Counted from the first letter of the stretch, positions 25,189 to 34,962 are shown. The stretch is 43,279 nucleotides of DNA from Methanocalculus natronophilus (GCF_038751955.1 NZ_JBCEXH010000011.1:1-43279); one strand, 5' to 3'. The notes: generated from the sequence alone by a model not told the origin. Made by a program: numbers and translations.

Positions 25189-26733
25189 ATGATGACGCCC
25201 CAGATTACCTGGAGCATGGAGAGAAAGCATTCCTTCATTGCCAGGATGCCTGATGAGCCCGGTTCTCTGTTGAAAGCAGCTGGTATCATCAGGCAGCAGA
25301 ATGGCAATATAAACCGCATACAGTTTGACCGGAGGATCGACAAGAATACGGTCTTCTTCGAGATGACGGCAACTGAAGGCCAGTATGAGCAGATCAGGCA
25401 GGAGCTTCTGGATATCGGCTATCTTCAATCCACAATCCCCCCGATCAACATCCTGCTCCTGCACATCTACCTCCCGATACCCCACCAGCCCGGTGCGCTC
25501 TATGATGTACTGACCACCATCGGGCAGGCAGGTGCCGATGTTGCGGAAATCGACTTTGACGACACCGGCAAAAACCCGGATCGCCTGACGCTCAGGCTCA
25601 ATGTTGTTGACTCCCCGCGTGTCGGGGAGGTGATTGATGCCATCAAGAGCAGGTACCGGCTGGAGATCCTTGCGTACGATCAACTCGGAGAAGCCCTGGA
25701 CGAGACCATATTCTACATCTGCTTTGCCCAGAAGATACGTCCCTTCATTGGTGAGGCAAATGATGAATTCCTCCTCTCGCTCCTTGGGGATCTCAATCAT
25801 GTCGTTCAGGAGCTGACAAACAGGGGAGAGAACCCACGGGACGTCTTTGACAGCATCTACCGTATCGGGACATTCCTCTCCCGGACGACAGGTGATGGCT
25901 TCTATGCCGATTACCAGGAGCTGTCACTGCCAGGTGATGCCCACCTCGTCTGCATCCAGCCCCCGGGTGGTGGAAACGTCTTTCTCTTCTCTGCTGGTGC
26001 CAGGCGGATGATGGTAGATACCGGCTATGGGATCTATCATGAGGATCTCGATCATATGCTCCATCATATCGGGTTGCACGGCTTTGGAGACCTTTTTCGG
26101 ATCGTCTGCACACACGCAGATGCTGATCACTGTGGGGGTGCAGGATTCTTCAGCATGGGAACTCATCTTCACGAGGGAACAGCGGCAATCATCGACTGTA
26201 ATAACCGGGGATATGGATCCCAAAGCGAACACCTGATCCTCGAATCGGTGTATACAGAGATGATCAACCTCTTCTCGAACTGCACGCCTCCAAAAAACCG
26301 TCTTCTCTTCCCTTCAGAAATCCTCGGTTACCGCCGTATCTTCCCGATCATCGATACATTCCAAATCGGAGATCACCACGTTGAGGTGCTCGAAAGCCTC
26401 GGCGGCCATATCCATGGCCAGGTATTTCTGCTTGTACCCGATCTGGGTCTCCTCTTCACTGCTGACGCCCTGATGAATTTCAGGAGCCTGACTCCGGATC
26501 GTCAGGAATATAACTCTCTTGCGGATTTCCTTGTCACTTCAGTCAATGTCGACTCGGATCTTGCCCGGACTGAACGCCATGAACTGATGGCGCTTGCAGG
26601 GGAGATCGATAGTGCCATGATGGAGAAGGGAGGCAGGTGCCTCGTCTGCGGGGGCCATGGTGCAGTCTCGGTCATTCTGAATGGAAGCCTTGTCCCAGTC
26701 GGCTCAGTCATGCAGTACCGCCATCCTGGATAA
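25189..26733 (+). CDS. ACT-ACT-metallo-beta-lactamase fusion protein
   Basis: A 514-residue protein joining two N-terminal ligand-binding ACT domains (about 13-77, FIARMPDEPGSLLKAAGII; about 88-155, HIYLPIPHQPGALYDVL) to a helical linker (about 165-235) and a metallo-beta-lactamase hydrolase domain (about 240-505). Metal site: TH309-A-D311-A-D313-H314, an HxDxDH form of the usual HxHxDH, followed by CNNRGYGS, GGHIHGQVFLLVPD, LLFTADAL and the late histidine GGHGAVS. ACT pairs usually bind amino acids, so the hydrolase may be amino-acid regulated; the substrate is unknown. ATG 25192 is an alternative start. It lies 69 bases after the XRE gene. Confidence 0.85.
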   Translation: MMTPQITWSMERKHSFIARMPDEPGSLLKAAGIIRQQNGNINRIQFDRRIDKNTVFFEMTATEGQYEQIRQELLDIGYLQSTIPPINILLLHIYLPIPHQPGALYDVLTTIGQAGADVAEIDFDDTGKNPDRLTLRLNVVDSPRVGEVIDAIKSRYRLEILAYDQLGEALDETIFYICFAQKIRPFIGEANDEFLLSLLGDLNHVVQELTNRGENPRDVFDSIYRIGTFLSRTTGDGFYADYQELSLPGDAHLVCIQPPGGGNVFLFSAGARRMMVDTGYGIYHEDLDHMLHHIGLHGFGDLFRIVCTHADADHCGGAGFFSMGTHLHEGTAAIIDCNNRGYGSQSEHLILESVYTEMINLFSNCTPPKNRLLFPSEILGYRRIFPIIDTFQIGDHHVEVLESLGGHIHGQVFLLVPDLGLLFTADALMNFRSLTPDRQEYNSLADFLVTSVNVDSDLARTERHELMALAGEIDSAMMEKGGRCLVCGGHGAVSVILNGSLVPVGSVMQYRHPG

Positions 26734-26765
26734 GGCTTTTTTATTCTGGATGTGATGGTTATACC

Positions 26766-26975
26766 ATGGCATCCCCTATTCTGGCAGTCATACTGTCATT
26801 TTTCATACCGGGGCTTGGACAATTCTATACGGGACAATTTCTCAAAGCAATTGCCCTCTTTATCCTGGCAGTGATCTTTGCACTTCTTTCGTCTGTGATC
26901 ATCGGTATCCCCCTCTACATCATCGTCTGGGTCTACAGCATGTATGATGCATACGTGGTTGCTAAGGAGCATTGA
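26766..26975 (+). CDS. Small TM2-like membrane protein
   Basis: A 69-residue protein with two hydrophobic hairpin segments. The opening SPILAVILSFFIPGLGQFYT followed by GQFLKAIALFILAVI has the P-G-L-G-Q-x-Y-x-G signature of TM2-type proteins, then IIGIPLYIIVWVYSMYDAYVVAKE. Function unknown. It is preceded by a six-T run (26737-26742) that probably ends the fusion gene's transcript, and it is coupled to the next gene, whose ATG follows its stop by one base. Confidence 0.75.
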   Translation: MASPILAVILSFFIPGLGQFYTGQFLKAIALFILAVIFALLSSVIIGIPLYIIVWVYSMYDAYVVAKEH

Positions 26976-26976
26976 G

Positions 26977-27300
26977 ATGAACGGCGCACCTATCCTCATT
27001 CTGCTCATCACCGAGTTTATTGCGGTGGTCTTCATTGCTCTTGGCTACTTTATCAAGATCCGGAAGATGACAAACCTGATTGCGGGATTTGATCCCAAAA
27101 AATGCCGTGATCCCGATGGACTTATAGCCTGGGTTGGCAACAGTCTCCTTGCGCTTGGGATAGGAGCAGGACTGTTATTTGTGATAATGTGGCTCTTTCC
27201 ACTCTATTCGGTGCTTCTTTTCCTTGTCTATATGGCAGGCGTCATCCCGGTTGCAGCCATTATCGTTGCAGTGGGTGCAAGAAAGTTTGATGCTGAGTAA
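26977..27300 (+). CDS. DUF3784-like membrane protein
   Basis: A 107-residue membrane protein with three hydrophobic segments (about 5-24, 52-74, 76-98). The cytoplasmic loop KMTNLIAGFDPKKCRDPDGL followed by IAWVGN matches the DUF3784 family, whose role is not known. It is transcribed with the preceding TM2-like gene (stop at 26975, ATG at 26977, GAG just ahead). Convergent with the acyl-CoA synthetase gene, two bases apart. Confidence 0.75.
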   Translation: MNGAPILILLITEFIAVVFIALGYFIKIRKMTNLIAGFDPKKCRDPDGLIAWVGNSLLALGIGAGLLFVIMWLFPLYSVLLFLVYMAGVIPVAAIIVAVGARKFDAE

Positions 27301-27302
27301 AA

Positions 27303-28967
27303 TCAGGTGGAGCTGAATTTCTCAAGCTCCATCTCCCGCAGTTCCTTTCTTTTAATCTTTCCTGATATCGTCTTTGGGAGATCGGGGACAAACTCAACTA
27401 CCCGTGGATATTTGTATGGGGCTGTCACATGCTTCACATAGGTCTGAATTTCACGGACAAGCTTGTCTGAAGGCTCATACCCATCATTTAGAATCACAAA
27501 TGCCTTGACAATAGTCCCCCGGATACGGTCAGGCACACCAATAACCGCAGACTCCTTGACACCCGGATGCTCAAGGAGTGCCGACTCCACCTCAAAAGGC
27601 CCAATCCGGTACCCTGAGCTCTTGATCACATCGTCATCACGGCCAACAAACCAGAAGTACCCGTCCTCATCCATCATTGCCTTGTCTCCGGTATAGTAAA
27701 ATCCGTTGACAAAGACCTCGTCTGTTGCCTCCTGGTTCTCAAGGTATCCGCGGAAGAGTCCGATGGGGCGGGGTTCTGTTTTAATTGCTATTGTTCCGAT
27801 CTCACCTGGTAAAACAGGCTTATAGTTCTCGTCATGGAGCTCGATATCCCATCCGGGTGCAGGCCTGCCAATTGACCCTGGTTTTGGCTCCATGCAGGGG
27901 AATGTGCCGATACAGAGGACCGTCTCGGTCTGGCCGTACCCCTCATAGATCGTCACGCCGGTTGCCTCTTTCCAGACCTTGATCACTTCCGGATTCAGGG
28001 CTTCACCTGCACTGACGCAATGGCGGAGTTCAGAGAGATCAAATGCATCAAGATCAGCCAGGATGAGCATCCTGAAGATCGTTGGTGGAGCACAGAAGGT
28101 GGTGATCTCGTACTTCTCGAGCAGGGGGATGATCTCGGTGGGGTTGAATTTTGTCCTGATATCGTAAACAAAATTACAGGCTCCGCAGATCCACGGGCCA
28201 AAGAACTTCCCCCAGGCAGACTTTGCCCAGCCGGTATCAGCAAGCGTGAAATGCAGATCATTCTCTCTCAGATCATACCAGTATTCTCCGGTGATACGGT
28301 GTCCAAGAGGATAGCTGTGGTCCTGAACCACCATCTTCGGCTCTCCCGTTGTTCCGGATGTGAAAAAGATCACCATCGGATCTGTTGCCTTTGTCTTCTT
28401 TGTCTGAGAGAACGGGGCAAGACGATGGGACGCGGGAGCAGGATAATTCAGTTCCACCGGGTAGCTGATCCAGTCTGGCAGCTCACCGTCAACAACAAAC
28501 CGGAGATCAAGTGAGGGGCAGTCCTCGCATATCTCGTCCACCTTCCAGGCATTCTCCATGTCAGTAATGACCATCCTGAACTTTCCGAGATTGACCCTGT
28601 ATTTGAGATCTTGTGGGGTCAGCATCGTCGGGCACGGGCAGAAGACGACACCAAGCTTGATTGCGGCAAGCGCAAATGTCCACCATTCCGGTACTCTCGG
28701 GAGCATTAAAAGGACCCTGTCCCCTTTGCCGACATCCCGCTTGATGAGCATATTGGCAATCTGGTTGGAGAGGTTCATCAGTTGGCGGAATGTGTAGAAC
28801 AACTCATCTCCATTCTGGTTCACCCAGATCATCGCCAGTTTGTTCCTGTCTCTCTCCGCCATCGCATCGATTGCGTCAAAACCGAAGTTATAATACTCCG
28901 GAATATCGATGGAATAGCCTGCATAGCCCTTTTCATAATCGGGCAGGTTTGGTTCCTGCTGCAACAT
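27303..28967 (-). CDS. AMP-forming acyl-CoA synthetase
   Basis: A 554-residue adenylate-forming enzyme of the medium-chain acyl-CoA synthetase type: it activates a carboxylic acid with ATP and loads it on CoA. Motifs in order: FFTSGTTGEPKMVVQDHSYP (P-loop A3), GYGQTET (A5), YYTGDKAMMDEDGYFWFVGR (A7), SSGYRIGPFEVES (A8) and the C-terminal catalytic lysine in LPKTISGKIKRKELR (A10). The substrate cannot be inferred. It is the second gene after the F390-synthetase-like gene (47-base gap, GAGGAG inside it), so the pair is probably one transcript. In a CO2-reducing methanogen such enzymes may salvage organic acids. Confidence 0.92.
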   Translation of the reverse strand: MLQQEPNLPDYEKGYAGYSIDIPEYYNFGFDAIDAMAERDRNKLAMIWVNQNGDELFYTFRQLMNLSNQIANMLIKRDVGKGDRVLLMLPRVPEWWTFALAAIKLGVVFCPCPTMLTPQDLKYRVNLGKFRMVITDMENAWKVDEICEDCPSLDLRFVVDGELPDWISYPVELNYPAPASHRLAPFSQTKKTKATDPMVIFFTSGTTGEPKMVVQDHSYPLGHRITGEYWYDLRENDLHFTLADTGWAKSAWGKFFGPWICGACNFVYDIRTKFNPTEIIPLLEKYEITTFCAPPTIFRMLILADLDAFDLSELRHCVSAGEALNPEVIKVWKEATGVTIYEGYGQTETVLCIGTFPCMEPKPGSIGRPAPGWDIELHDENYKPVLPGEIGTIAIKTEPRPIGLFRGYLENQEATDEVFVNGFYYTGDKAMMDEDGYFWFVGRDDDVIKSSGYRIGPFEVESALLEHPGVKESAVIGVPDRIRGTIVKAFVILNDGYEPSDKLVREIQTYVKHVTAPYKYPRVVEFVPDLPKTISGKIKRKELREMELEKFSST

Positions 28968-29014
28968 GAACCTGACTATTGGTTATGACTCCTCTTGAAC
29001 CAGATGGTTTTGTA

Positions 29015-30418
29015 TCACCGCCTGTCAACAACCCGTTTTGGCCGCCCCTGAACCTTATAGAGTTCAAGTTCACCAGGTCCTGTGAAGTGGAAGAGTATTT
29101 CAAGGGTGCCATTTATATAGAGCTCCCTGAGATCGGGCTTGAAGCGGAAGAATGCCTTCCTGAAGGTCTCCTGGATCAGCTCTGCATCAAGGTGTGCGGG
29201 ATCCCTGCATTCGAGGCTTACCCGCAGGATCGTTGAATCTGTCTCGCGCCCTCCATAGAGGAACGCCTCGTATTCGCCAGTGAGGTACTCCATATTCTCC
29301 TCCTGGAAGACCCCGCGTTCGATATCCACCCGGTTAAATGAGTATTCTTCGATCCAGAAACGCTCTCCCTCCCGCTCAGGTGTCTTGATCCGAACCGATG
29401 TCCGTCCGCAGGCACACCGCTCACGCGAAACGACTGCGGTTGCATCCTCAGTATCGTAATTGATGAGGAGTGTTCCACACCGCTCCCCGACAGGCAGGAG
29501 TTTCGTCAGGATGATCCTGCCGTATTCACCATCCGGAACAAAGGAATCCATCCGGGGGTTGTAGAGATCCATGTGGATTAAGTCTTCGGGGACATGAAGG
29601 CCGGCTTTTGCAACACATTCCCCGCACACCGTCCCCTCAGTACTTCCGTAGGTATTGTACACCTCACAGTCCCAGAGGGTACCGAGATATCTCCTTGATG
29701 CCTCGGCAAAACTCTCCCCGCCGACAACAAGACGCTCTATACCGGACTCTTTTGGATCAATCCCCTCGTTCTGGAGTCTTCTCGCCAGCCTGATCAGCTT
29801 GAAGACAGATCCGATCACGACAGTCGGTTTATAATTTTTGATAACCCTGATAGGAAAGGTACATTTCCCTTCAGGAATAATCGTGCTTCCTGTCCGCCGG
29901 GCGGCAAGCGTCATCATCGTCGCACCGACATTCATCCCGTAACTGGCACAGACGACAATCCGGTCACCTTTTGATATCCCATAGGATCGGAATATCCGCG
30001 CGTACTTCTCCGAATACCTGAGCCAGTCCTGCCAGGTGAGAAAGAACGACTTTGGCACGCCTGAGGTCCCGCTCGTCTCATGAATAGTATATACCTCGTC
30101 CATTCTCGAGGAGAGGAACCGAAACCCGTCTGTTATCGGTGGCTGGTTATTCCGAATCGTGCTCCCTGAAATGATTGGGAGCGTGAGGAGGTCCTCATGC
30201 TCCCTGATATCAGCGACATTGATGCCATGATCCTTAAACCAGTTCCGATAGAATGGCGAATGATCGTGTGCGTACCTGATTGTATACCTGACACGCTCAT
30301 CAATGATCCCATCGAGATCTCCGCGTGGCATCGTCTCGATCGTCTCCCTGAAGTACCCAACCTGGCCCATAGAGAAAAGCATGGCAGCAGATGCAATAAC
30401 CTTTCCCATTCTGACCAT
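29015..30418 (-). CDS. PaaK-like ligase / coenzyme F390 synthetase family
   Basis: A 467-residue adenylate-forming enzyme of the phenylacetate-CoA ligase branch, which in methanogens includes coenzyme F390 synthetase, the enzyme that adenylylates or guanylylates the 8-OH of F420 upon oxidative stress. Visible: RYAHDHSPFYRNWF, the P-loop TSGTSGVPKSFFLTWQDW, ERLVVGGESFAEASR, YNTYGSTEGTVCGEC and a cysteine pair RCACGR that may bind zinc. F390 synthetase is the favoured reading but a carboxylate-CoA ligase is possible. ATG 30418 has GAGGTG 10 bases ahead. It is divergent from mutS, with 99 bases between. Confidence 0.75.
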   Translation of the reverse strand: MVRMGKVIASAAMLFSMGQVGYFRETIETMPRGDLDGIIDERVRYTIRYAHDHSPFYRNWFKDHGINVADIREHEDLLTLPIISGSTIRNNQPPITDGFRFLSSRMDEVYTIHETSGTSGVPKSFFLTWQDWLRYSEKYARIFRSYGISKGDRIVVCASYGMNVGATMMTLAARRTGSTIIPEGKCTFPIRVIKNYKPTVVIGSVFKLIRLARRLQNEGIDPKESGIERLVVGGESFAEASRRYLGTLWDCEVYNTYGSTEGTVCGECVAKAGLHVPEDLIHMDLYNPRMDSFVPDGEYGRIILTKLLPVGERCGTLLINYDTEDATAVVSRERCACGRTSVRIKTPEREGERFWIEEYSFNRVDIERGVFQEENMEYLTGEYEAFLYGGRETDSTILRVSLECRDPAHLDAELIQETFRKAFFRFKPDLRELYINGTLEILFHFTGPGELELYKVQGRPKRVVDRR

Positions 30419-30517
30419 GCTGTCTGCACCTCGCAGATGATATCCTCTGAGCGGAGATTTTGCCCATACCCGGATCGTTAACCTTTTTCATCACACAGAT
30501 GCGATCTCTACACACGA

Positions 30518-33151
30518 ATGGCAACGCGGAAACGGATTACTCCTGCAATGCAACAGGTGGAGGATCTGAAGAGCCAGTACCCGGGATGCATCCTCTTTGT
30601 CAGAATGGGTGATTTCTACGAGACTTTTTATGAGGATGCCGAGATCTGTGCACGTGAGCTTGATATTATACTGACATCCCGATCATCAGATTCATCCGGA
30701 AAACCCATTCCACTCGCCGGTGTGCCATACCACGCTGCCGAGAACTATATCTCCCGCCTTGTCAGGCGTGGCCACCGCGTTGCCATCTGCGAACAGATTG
30801 AGGATCCGAAGAAGGCAAAAGGAGTGGTGAAACGGGATGTTGTCCGGGTTGTCACACCCGGATGTGCAATCGATCCCTCCATGATCGATGCACCAGATTC
30901 CAGGTACCTGATGGCTCTGCTCCCGGATCGGAAAGGAGAGGTCTTTGGTGTGGCAATGCTTGAGATTACCACCGGAGAATTCTCGGTAAAAACCATCCCA
31001 AAACCCGATGGACTCGCGGAGATTACATCTCTTGTTGCATCCCTGCGTCCTGCGGAGTGCCTGGTTCCTGAACGAACCGACCCCGGAATCAAAAGCCTCC
31101 TTGAAAACTACCGGGTTCTTGTTACCGAGCGGCATCCCGGTGATTTTGACCCTGATGAAGCAAACACCAGGCTCTGCCGCCATTTTGGTGTGGCAACCCT
31201 TGAGGGGTTTGGTATCAGCACCATGCCGCTTGCAGTTGGTGCTGCAGGTTCTGCCTTCTCATATGCTGTTGAAACCCAGAAGAATGCGCTTCCCCACCTG
31301 AATGGGATTGTTGTCCTGCAGGAATCTGGTGGAATGGTGCTTGATGCTGCAACCCAGCGCAACCTTGAGATTATCCGCTCGCTCCGCGGCGACAGGTCAG
31401 GCACGCTCCTTGCTGTCCTTGACCGGACGAAGACACCGATGGGAAAGCGGCAGCTGGCTGCTGAACTTGTCCAGCCAAAGACAACCATCAGGGATATCAA
31501 TGATCGGCTTGACCTGGTGGAATGGTTCCTGAACAACCCACTGGAGAGAGCAGCAATTCTCGAGCTTCTCTCAGCATGTGGAGATATAGAACGGATATCG
31601 GGCCGGATAGCCTATGGCAATGCCTCTCCCCGTGACCTGGTTGAGCTTGCTGCCTCCCTCTCTTCCCTCCAGGGAATTGCGCAAGTCCAAAAAAGTGATT
31701 CTCCTCCCCTGTTTCGGCATCTTGCATCTGATATTGCTAATTTTGCGGAACTGATTGAACTCATCGACACCGCAATTGCCGATGATCCGCCACTTGTAAT
31801 CAAAAACGGCGGGGTCATAGCTGATGGCTATGACGAAGAACTCGACTTGCTCAGGAAAACAGCAGGATCCGGGAGAGACTGGATTCTCTCTCTCCAGGAA
31901 TCCGAACGTGAAAGGACCGGGATAAAATCCTTAAAGATCGCTTACAACCAGGTCTTTGGCTATTATATCGAGGTGACAAAAGCCAATCTCGGCCGTGTCC
32001 CTCCCGACTATGAGAGAAAGCAGACGACTGCATCAGGAGAGCGGTTCACGCTTCCGATCCTCCGTGAATATGAAACCGGGATAGCCACTGCAGATGAAAA
32101 AGCGCTTGCACGCGAGGCCGGACTCTTTCTGGAGATCATCAATACAATCCGGCCGGCTGTCCCAACACTTCAGACGGGGGCGAGGGCAGCAGGCACAATC
32201 GATCTCATCCTCTCCTTTGCAGGTGCAGCTGATCGGGGTGGCTATACCCGCCCCTCTCTCAATGAGGGATCAGACATTACCATCAGGGGCGGCCGCCACC
32301 CGGTTGTGGAAGAGACCGTACCTGAGGGGTATGTGCCAAATGATACGGATCTCTCCTGTTCAGGGGATCAGATTCTCATCCTCACAGGCGCAAATATGGC
32401 TGGAAAATCGACCTATATGCGATCTGTTGCCCTCATCTGTATCATGGCACAGGTGGGATCGTTTGTCCCGGCAGATGCTGCAGAGATTGGCATTCTGGAT
32501 CGGATCTTCACCAGAGTCGGCGCATCTGATGACCTTGCAGGAGGCCAGAGCACTTTCATGGTTGAAATGGTGGAGCTGGCACATATTCTCCGTCATGCAA
32601 CCGACCAGAGCCTGGTCATCCTCGATGAGATCGGGAGGGGTACCAGCACGGTGGATGGCTATAGTATCGCACGGGCAGTTGTTGAGTTTCTCCACGGGAA
32701 GCGATCACGCGGCCCAAGAACCCTCTTTGCGACCCACTTCCACCGGCTTGTCGAGATAGAATCCGATCTGAAACGTGTCAGGAATTACCACTTTGCGGTC
32801 CGCGAGACTGAATCAGAGATTACATTTCTGAGGAAACTCATTCCCGGCGCAACAGACCGTAGCTATGGAATTCATGTCGCACGTCTTGCCGGCGTGCCTG
32901 AGAAGGTACTTGCAAGGGCAAAGACCATACTCCATGACACACTCCATGAGGAGGAACGAAGAGAATCAGTTGGGCCAAGGCGCCCCCGGTATACCCAGCT
33001 CCTCATCTCGGATATCGGGGAATCCAATGGAGCAGAAAACCCGCTCATTGATGAATTACGAGCCCTTGATATCGATTCGATGAGCCCGATTGAAGCACTG
33101 AATGCCCTCTCGGATCTCAAAAAAAGAGCAGGTGAACAGCCACGTGACTGA
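30518..33151 (+). CDS. mutS: DNA mismatch repair protein MutS
   Basis: Full-length MutS1 (877 aa) that recognises mismatches and starts repair. The N-terminal mismatch-binding domain begins MATRKRITPAMQQVEDLKSQ and has the F-x-E contact in VRMGDFYETFYEDAE. Connector, lever and clamp domains follow. The ATPase has Walker A G624-ANMAGKST, then GGQSTFMVEM, VILDEIGRGTSTVDG and ATHFHRL. A bacterial-type gene found in many mesophilic methanogens. Its last eight bases overlap the GTG of mutL, so both are made from one mRNA. No clear Shine-Dalgarno precedes ATG 30518. Confidence 0.97.
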   Translation: MATRKRITPAMQQVEDLKSQYPGCILFVRMGDFYETFYEDAEICARELDIILTSRSSDSSGKPIPLAGVPYHAAENYISRLVRRGHRVAICEQIEDPKKAKGVVKRDVVRVVTPGCAIDPSMIDAPDSRYLMALLPDRKGEVFGVAMLEITTGEFSVKTIPKPDGLAEITSLVASLRPAECLVPERTDPGIKSLLENYRVLVTERHPGDFDPDEANTRLCRHFGVATLEGFGISTMPLAVGAAGSAFSYAVETQKNALPHLNGIVVLQESGGMVLDAATQRNLEIIRSLRGDRSGTLLAVLDRTKTPMGKRQLAAELVQPKTTIRDINDRLDLVEWFLNNPLERAAILELLSACGDIERISGRIAYGNASPRDLVELAASLSSLQGIAQVQKSDSPPLFRHLASDIANFAELIELIDTAIADDPPLVIKNGGVIADGYDEELDLLRKTAGSGRDWILSLQESERERTGIKSLKIAYNQVFGYYIEVTKANLGRVPPDYERKQTTASGERFTLPILREYETGIATADEKALAREAGLFLEIINTIRPAVPTLQTGARAAGTIDLILSFAGAADRGGYTRPSLNEGSDITIRGGRHPVVEETVPEGYVPNDTDLSCSGDQILILTGANMAGKSTYMRSVALICIMAQVGSFVPADAAEIGILDRIFTRVGASDDLAGGQSTFMVEMVELAHILRHATDQSLVILDEIGRGTSTVDGYSIARAVVEFLHGKRSRGPRTLFATHFHRLVEIESDLKRVRNYHFAVRETESEITFLRKLIPGATDRSYGIHVARLAGVPEKVLARAKTILHDTLHEEERRESVGPRRPRYTQLLISDIGESNGAENPLIDELRALDIDSMSPIEALNALSDLKKRAGEQPRD

Positions 33152-34910
33152 ATCCATAATCCATCTCCTTGATGAAGAGACTGTCTCCCATATTGCCGCG
33201 GGTGAAGTGGTTGAGCGGCCTGCATCTGTTGTCAAAGAGCTTGTCGAGAATGCAATAGATGCAGGCGCACTCAGAATACGCATTGCAGTCAAAAGTGACG
33301 GCTCCGCAGTCCGGCAGATCACTGTCACCGATGACGGCTGCGGCATGTCACCGGAAGACGCGACAACAGCCTTTCGCCAGCATGCCACAAGCAAGATCCG
33401 GCAGGCAGACGATCTCTTTGCGATTACCACACTTGGGTTTCGGGGCGAAGCGCTTGCAAGCATTGCCGCAGTATCTGAGATCACCCTCACGACACGCCGG
33501 GCAGATGATATTGCCGGTACACGGGTTACACTCTCAGGCGGCATGATTACGGGCTCATCTGAATCTGGTGCACCGCCAGGGACAACTATTGAGATACAAA
33601 GCCTCTTCTTTAACACGCCTGCGCGCAGGAAGTTCCTCCGCACCGTCTCAACAGAACTTGCCCATATCTTCGATCATGTGGAACGGATAGCACTCGCACA
33701 TCCGGGGATCGCATTCCACCTCCTTCACCAGGATAAGGAGAAGTTCCACACATCAGGCCGTGGTGATATACTGGAGACGATCCAGGATCTCTTTGGTGCA
33801 GAGCGTGCTCGAAACCTGATCAGTCTTGATCCGATTCAGGGACATATCCCGGTATCCGGGTATGTCGCCTATCCTCTTCCTGGTCAGAGAAGCAGGCGAT
33901 CCCTGTATATTTCCGTCAATGGACGCCAGATAGTCTCACAGCCTCTTATCCGTGCAATCAGGGAAGGGTTTGGGGTTTCCCTCCAGAAAGGCGAATACCC
34001 GTTTGCTGTACTTGACGTGAGAATCGATTCCAATGAACTAGATGTGAATGTCCATCCAACCAAGCGGGAGGTACGGTTCTCATCTGAGCGTCAGGTTACA
34101 GATTCTGTCAGGGAAACGGTAAAACGGGCGATTCTCCAGACAGATGGACTATTTCCGGCTGCACCCGCACAGGGGAAATCCAGTGCATCCTCAGTATCAG
34201 GCAGACAGACCGAGACAGAATACCCGGTTTCACGGGTATCTGAAGGTGCGGCAATCTACGGCAGAACAGATCGGCAGCTGAGACAGACCGGGATCACCAG
34301 CATCCCTGCATCAAGTCCATCTTCTGAAGGTGATCCGTCTCTCCCCACAATCCTCGGGCAGCTCTATGGGACCTATATCCTGGCAGAGAGCGATACCGGG
34401 GATCTCCTGATCATCGATCAGCATGCTGCACATGAGAAGATCGTCTATGAGGCATTGCAGAAGAAAAAGGAGGGCCTGATCGAGTCACAGCAGCTTCTCA
34501 TCCCGGTTACCGTCCGGCTCTCGAGACGAGACGGGGCAATCATCCATGATGCCGCCCGGGATCTTGGTCTTGCCGGGTTTGCCATAGAAGACTTCGGAGG
34601 AGATACCTGGGCAATACGGGCAGTTCCTGCAGGATGGAAGAACCTGGACGATCCCGATGAGATCCGTTCGCTTCTGCAGGAGATAATCGATGGTATCCAG
34701 GGACCGGCAACAGACCGGCAATCCCGTATCTGTACAACAATTGCATGCAGAACTGCCATAAAAGGAAACACGCTCCTCTCCCGGGAACAGATGGAGCGCC
34801 TGGTTGGGCAGCTCTACAGTCTTCCTCCGCCCTACACCTGTCCCCATGGGAGGCCGGCAATCATCAGGTATTCCAAAATTGATCTGGAACACCTCTTCCG
34901 GAGGAGATGA
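33144..34910 (+). CDS. mutL: DNA mismatch repair protein MutL (endonuclease type)
   Basis: A GHKL ATPase (588 aa from GTG 33144) that couples MutS recognition to strand incision. N-terminal motifs: LLDEETVSHIAAGEVVERPA, KELVENAIDAG, DDGCGMSPED, TTLGFRGEALASI and NPTKREV-type HPTKREVRF. The C-terminal domain carries the nuclease metal motif DQHAAHEKIVYE starting at D425, plus ACRTAIKGN and CPHGRP, so this is the nicking form found in organisms without MutH. GTG 33144 lies inside the end of mutS, with AGGTGA about 8 bases ahead; GTG 33132 is also possible. A low-complexity linker (about 345-410) joins the domains. Confidence 0.95.
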   Translation: MTESIIHLLDEETVSHIAAGEVVERPASVVKELVENAIDAGALRIRIAVKSDGSAVRQITVTDDGCGMSPEDATTAFRQHATSKIRQADDLFAITTLGFRGEALASIAAVSEITLTTRRADDIAGTRVTLSGGMITGSSESGAPPGTTIEIQSLFFNTPARRKFLRTVSTELAHIFDHVERIALAHPGIAFHLLHQDKEKFHTSGRGDILETIQDLFGAERARNLISLDPIQGHIPVSGYVAYPLPGQRSRRSLYISVNGRQIVSQPLIRAIREGFGVSLQKGEYPFAVLDVRIDSNELDVNVHPTKREVRFSSERQVTDSVRETVKRAILQTDGLFPAAPAQGKSSASSVSGRQTETEYPVSRVSEGAAIYGRTDRQLRQTGITSIPASSPSSEGDPSLPTILGQLYGTYILAESDTGDLLIIDQHAAHEKIVYEALQKKKEGLIESQQLLIPVTVRLSRRDGAIIHDAARDLGLAGFAIEDFGGDTWAIRAVPAGWKNLDDPDEIRSLLQEIIDGIQGPATDRQSRICTTIACRTAIKGNTLLSREQMERLVGQLYSLPPPYTCPHGRPAIIRYSKIDLEHLFRRR

Positions 34911-34923
34911 TCTGGCACGCAAG

Positions 34924-34946
34924 ACAGATCGATTATAATGATCTGT
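34924..34946 (+). promoter_or_regulatory. Perfect inverted repeat around the TATA box of the glycosyltransferase operon
   Basis: ACAGATC (34924-34930) and GATCTGT (34940-34946) flank GATTATAAT, the likely TATA box, 24 bases before GTG 34963. A symmetric site centred on the TATA box would compete with TBP, so this is a good operator candidate. The mRNA would be leaderless. Confidence 0.6.
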
Positions 34947-34962
34947 AGCCAAATGCTATACT

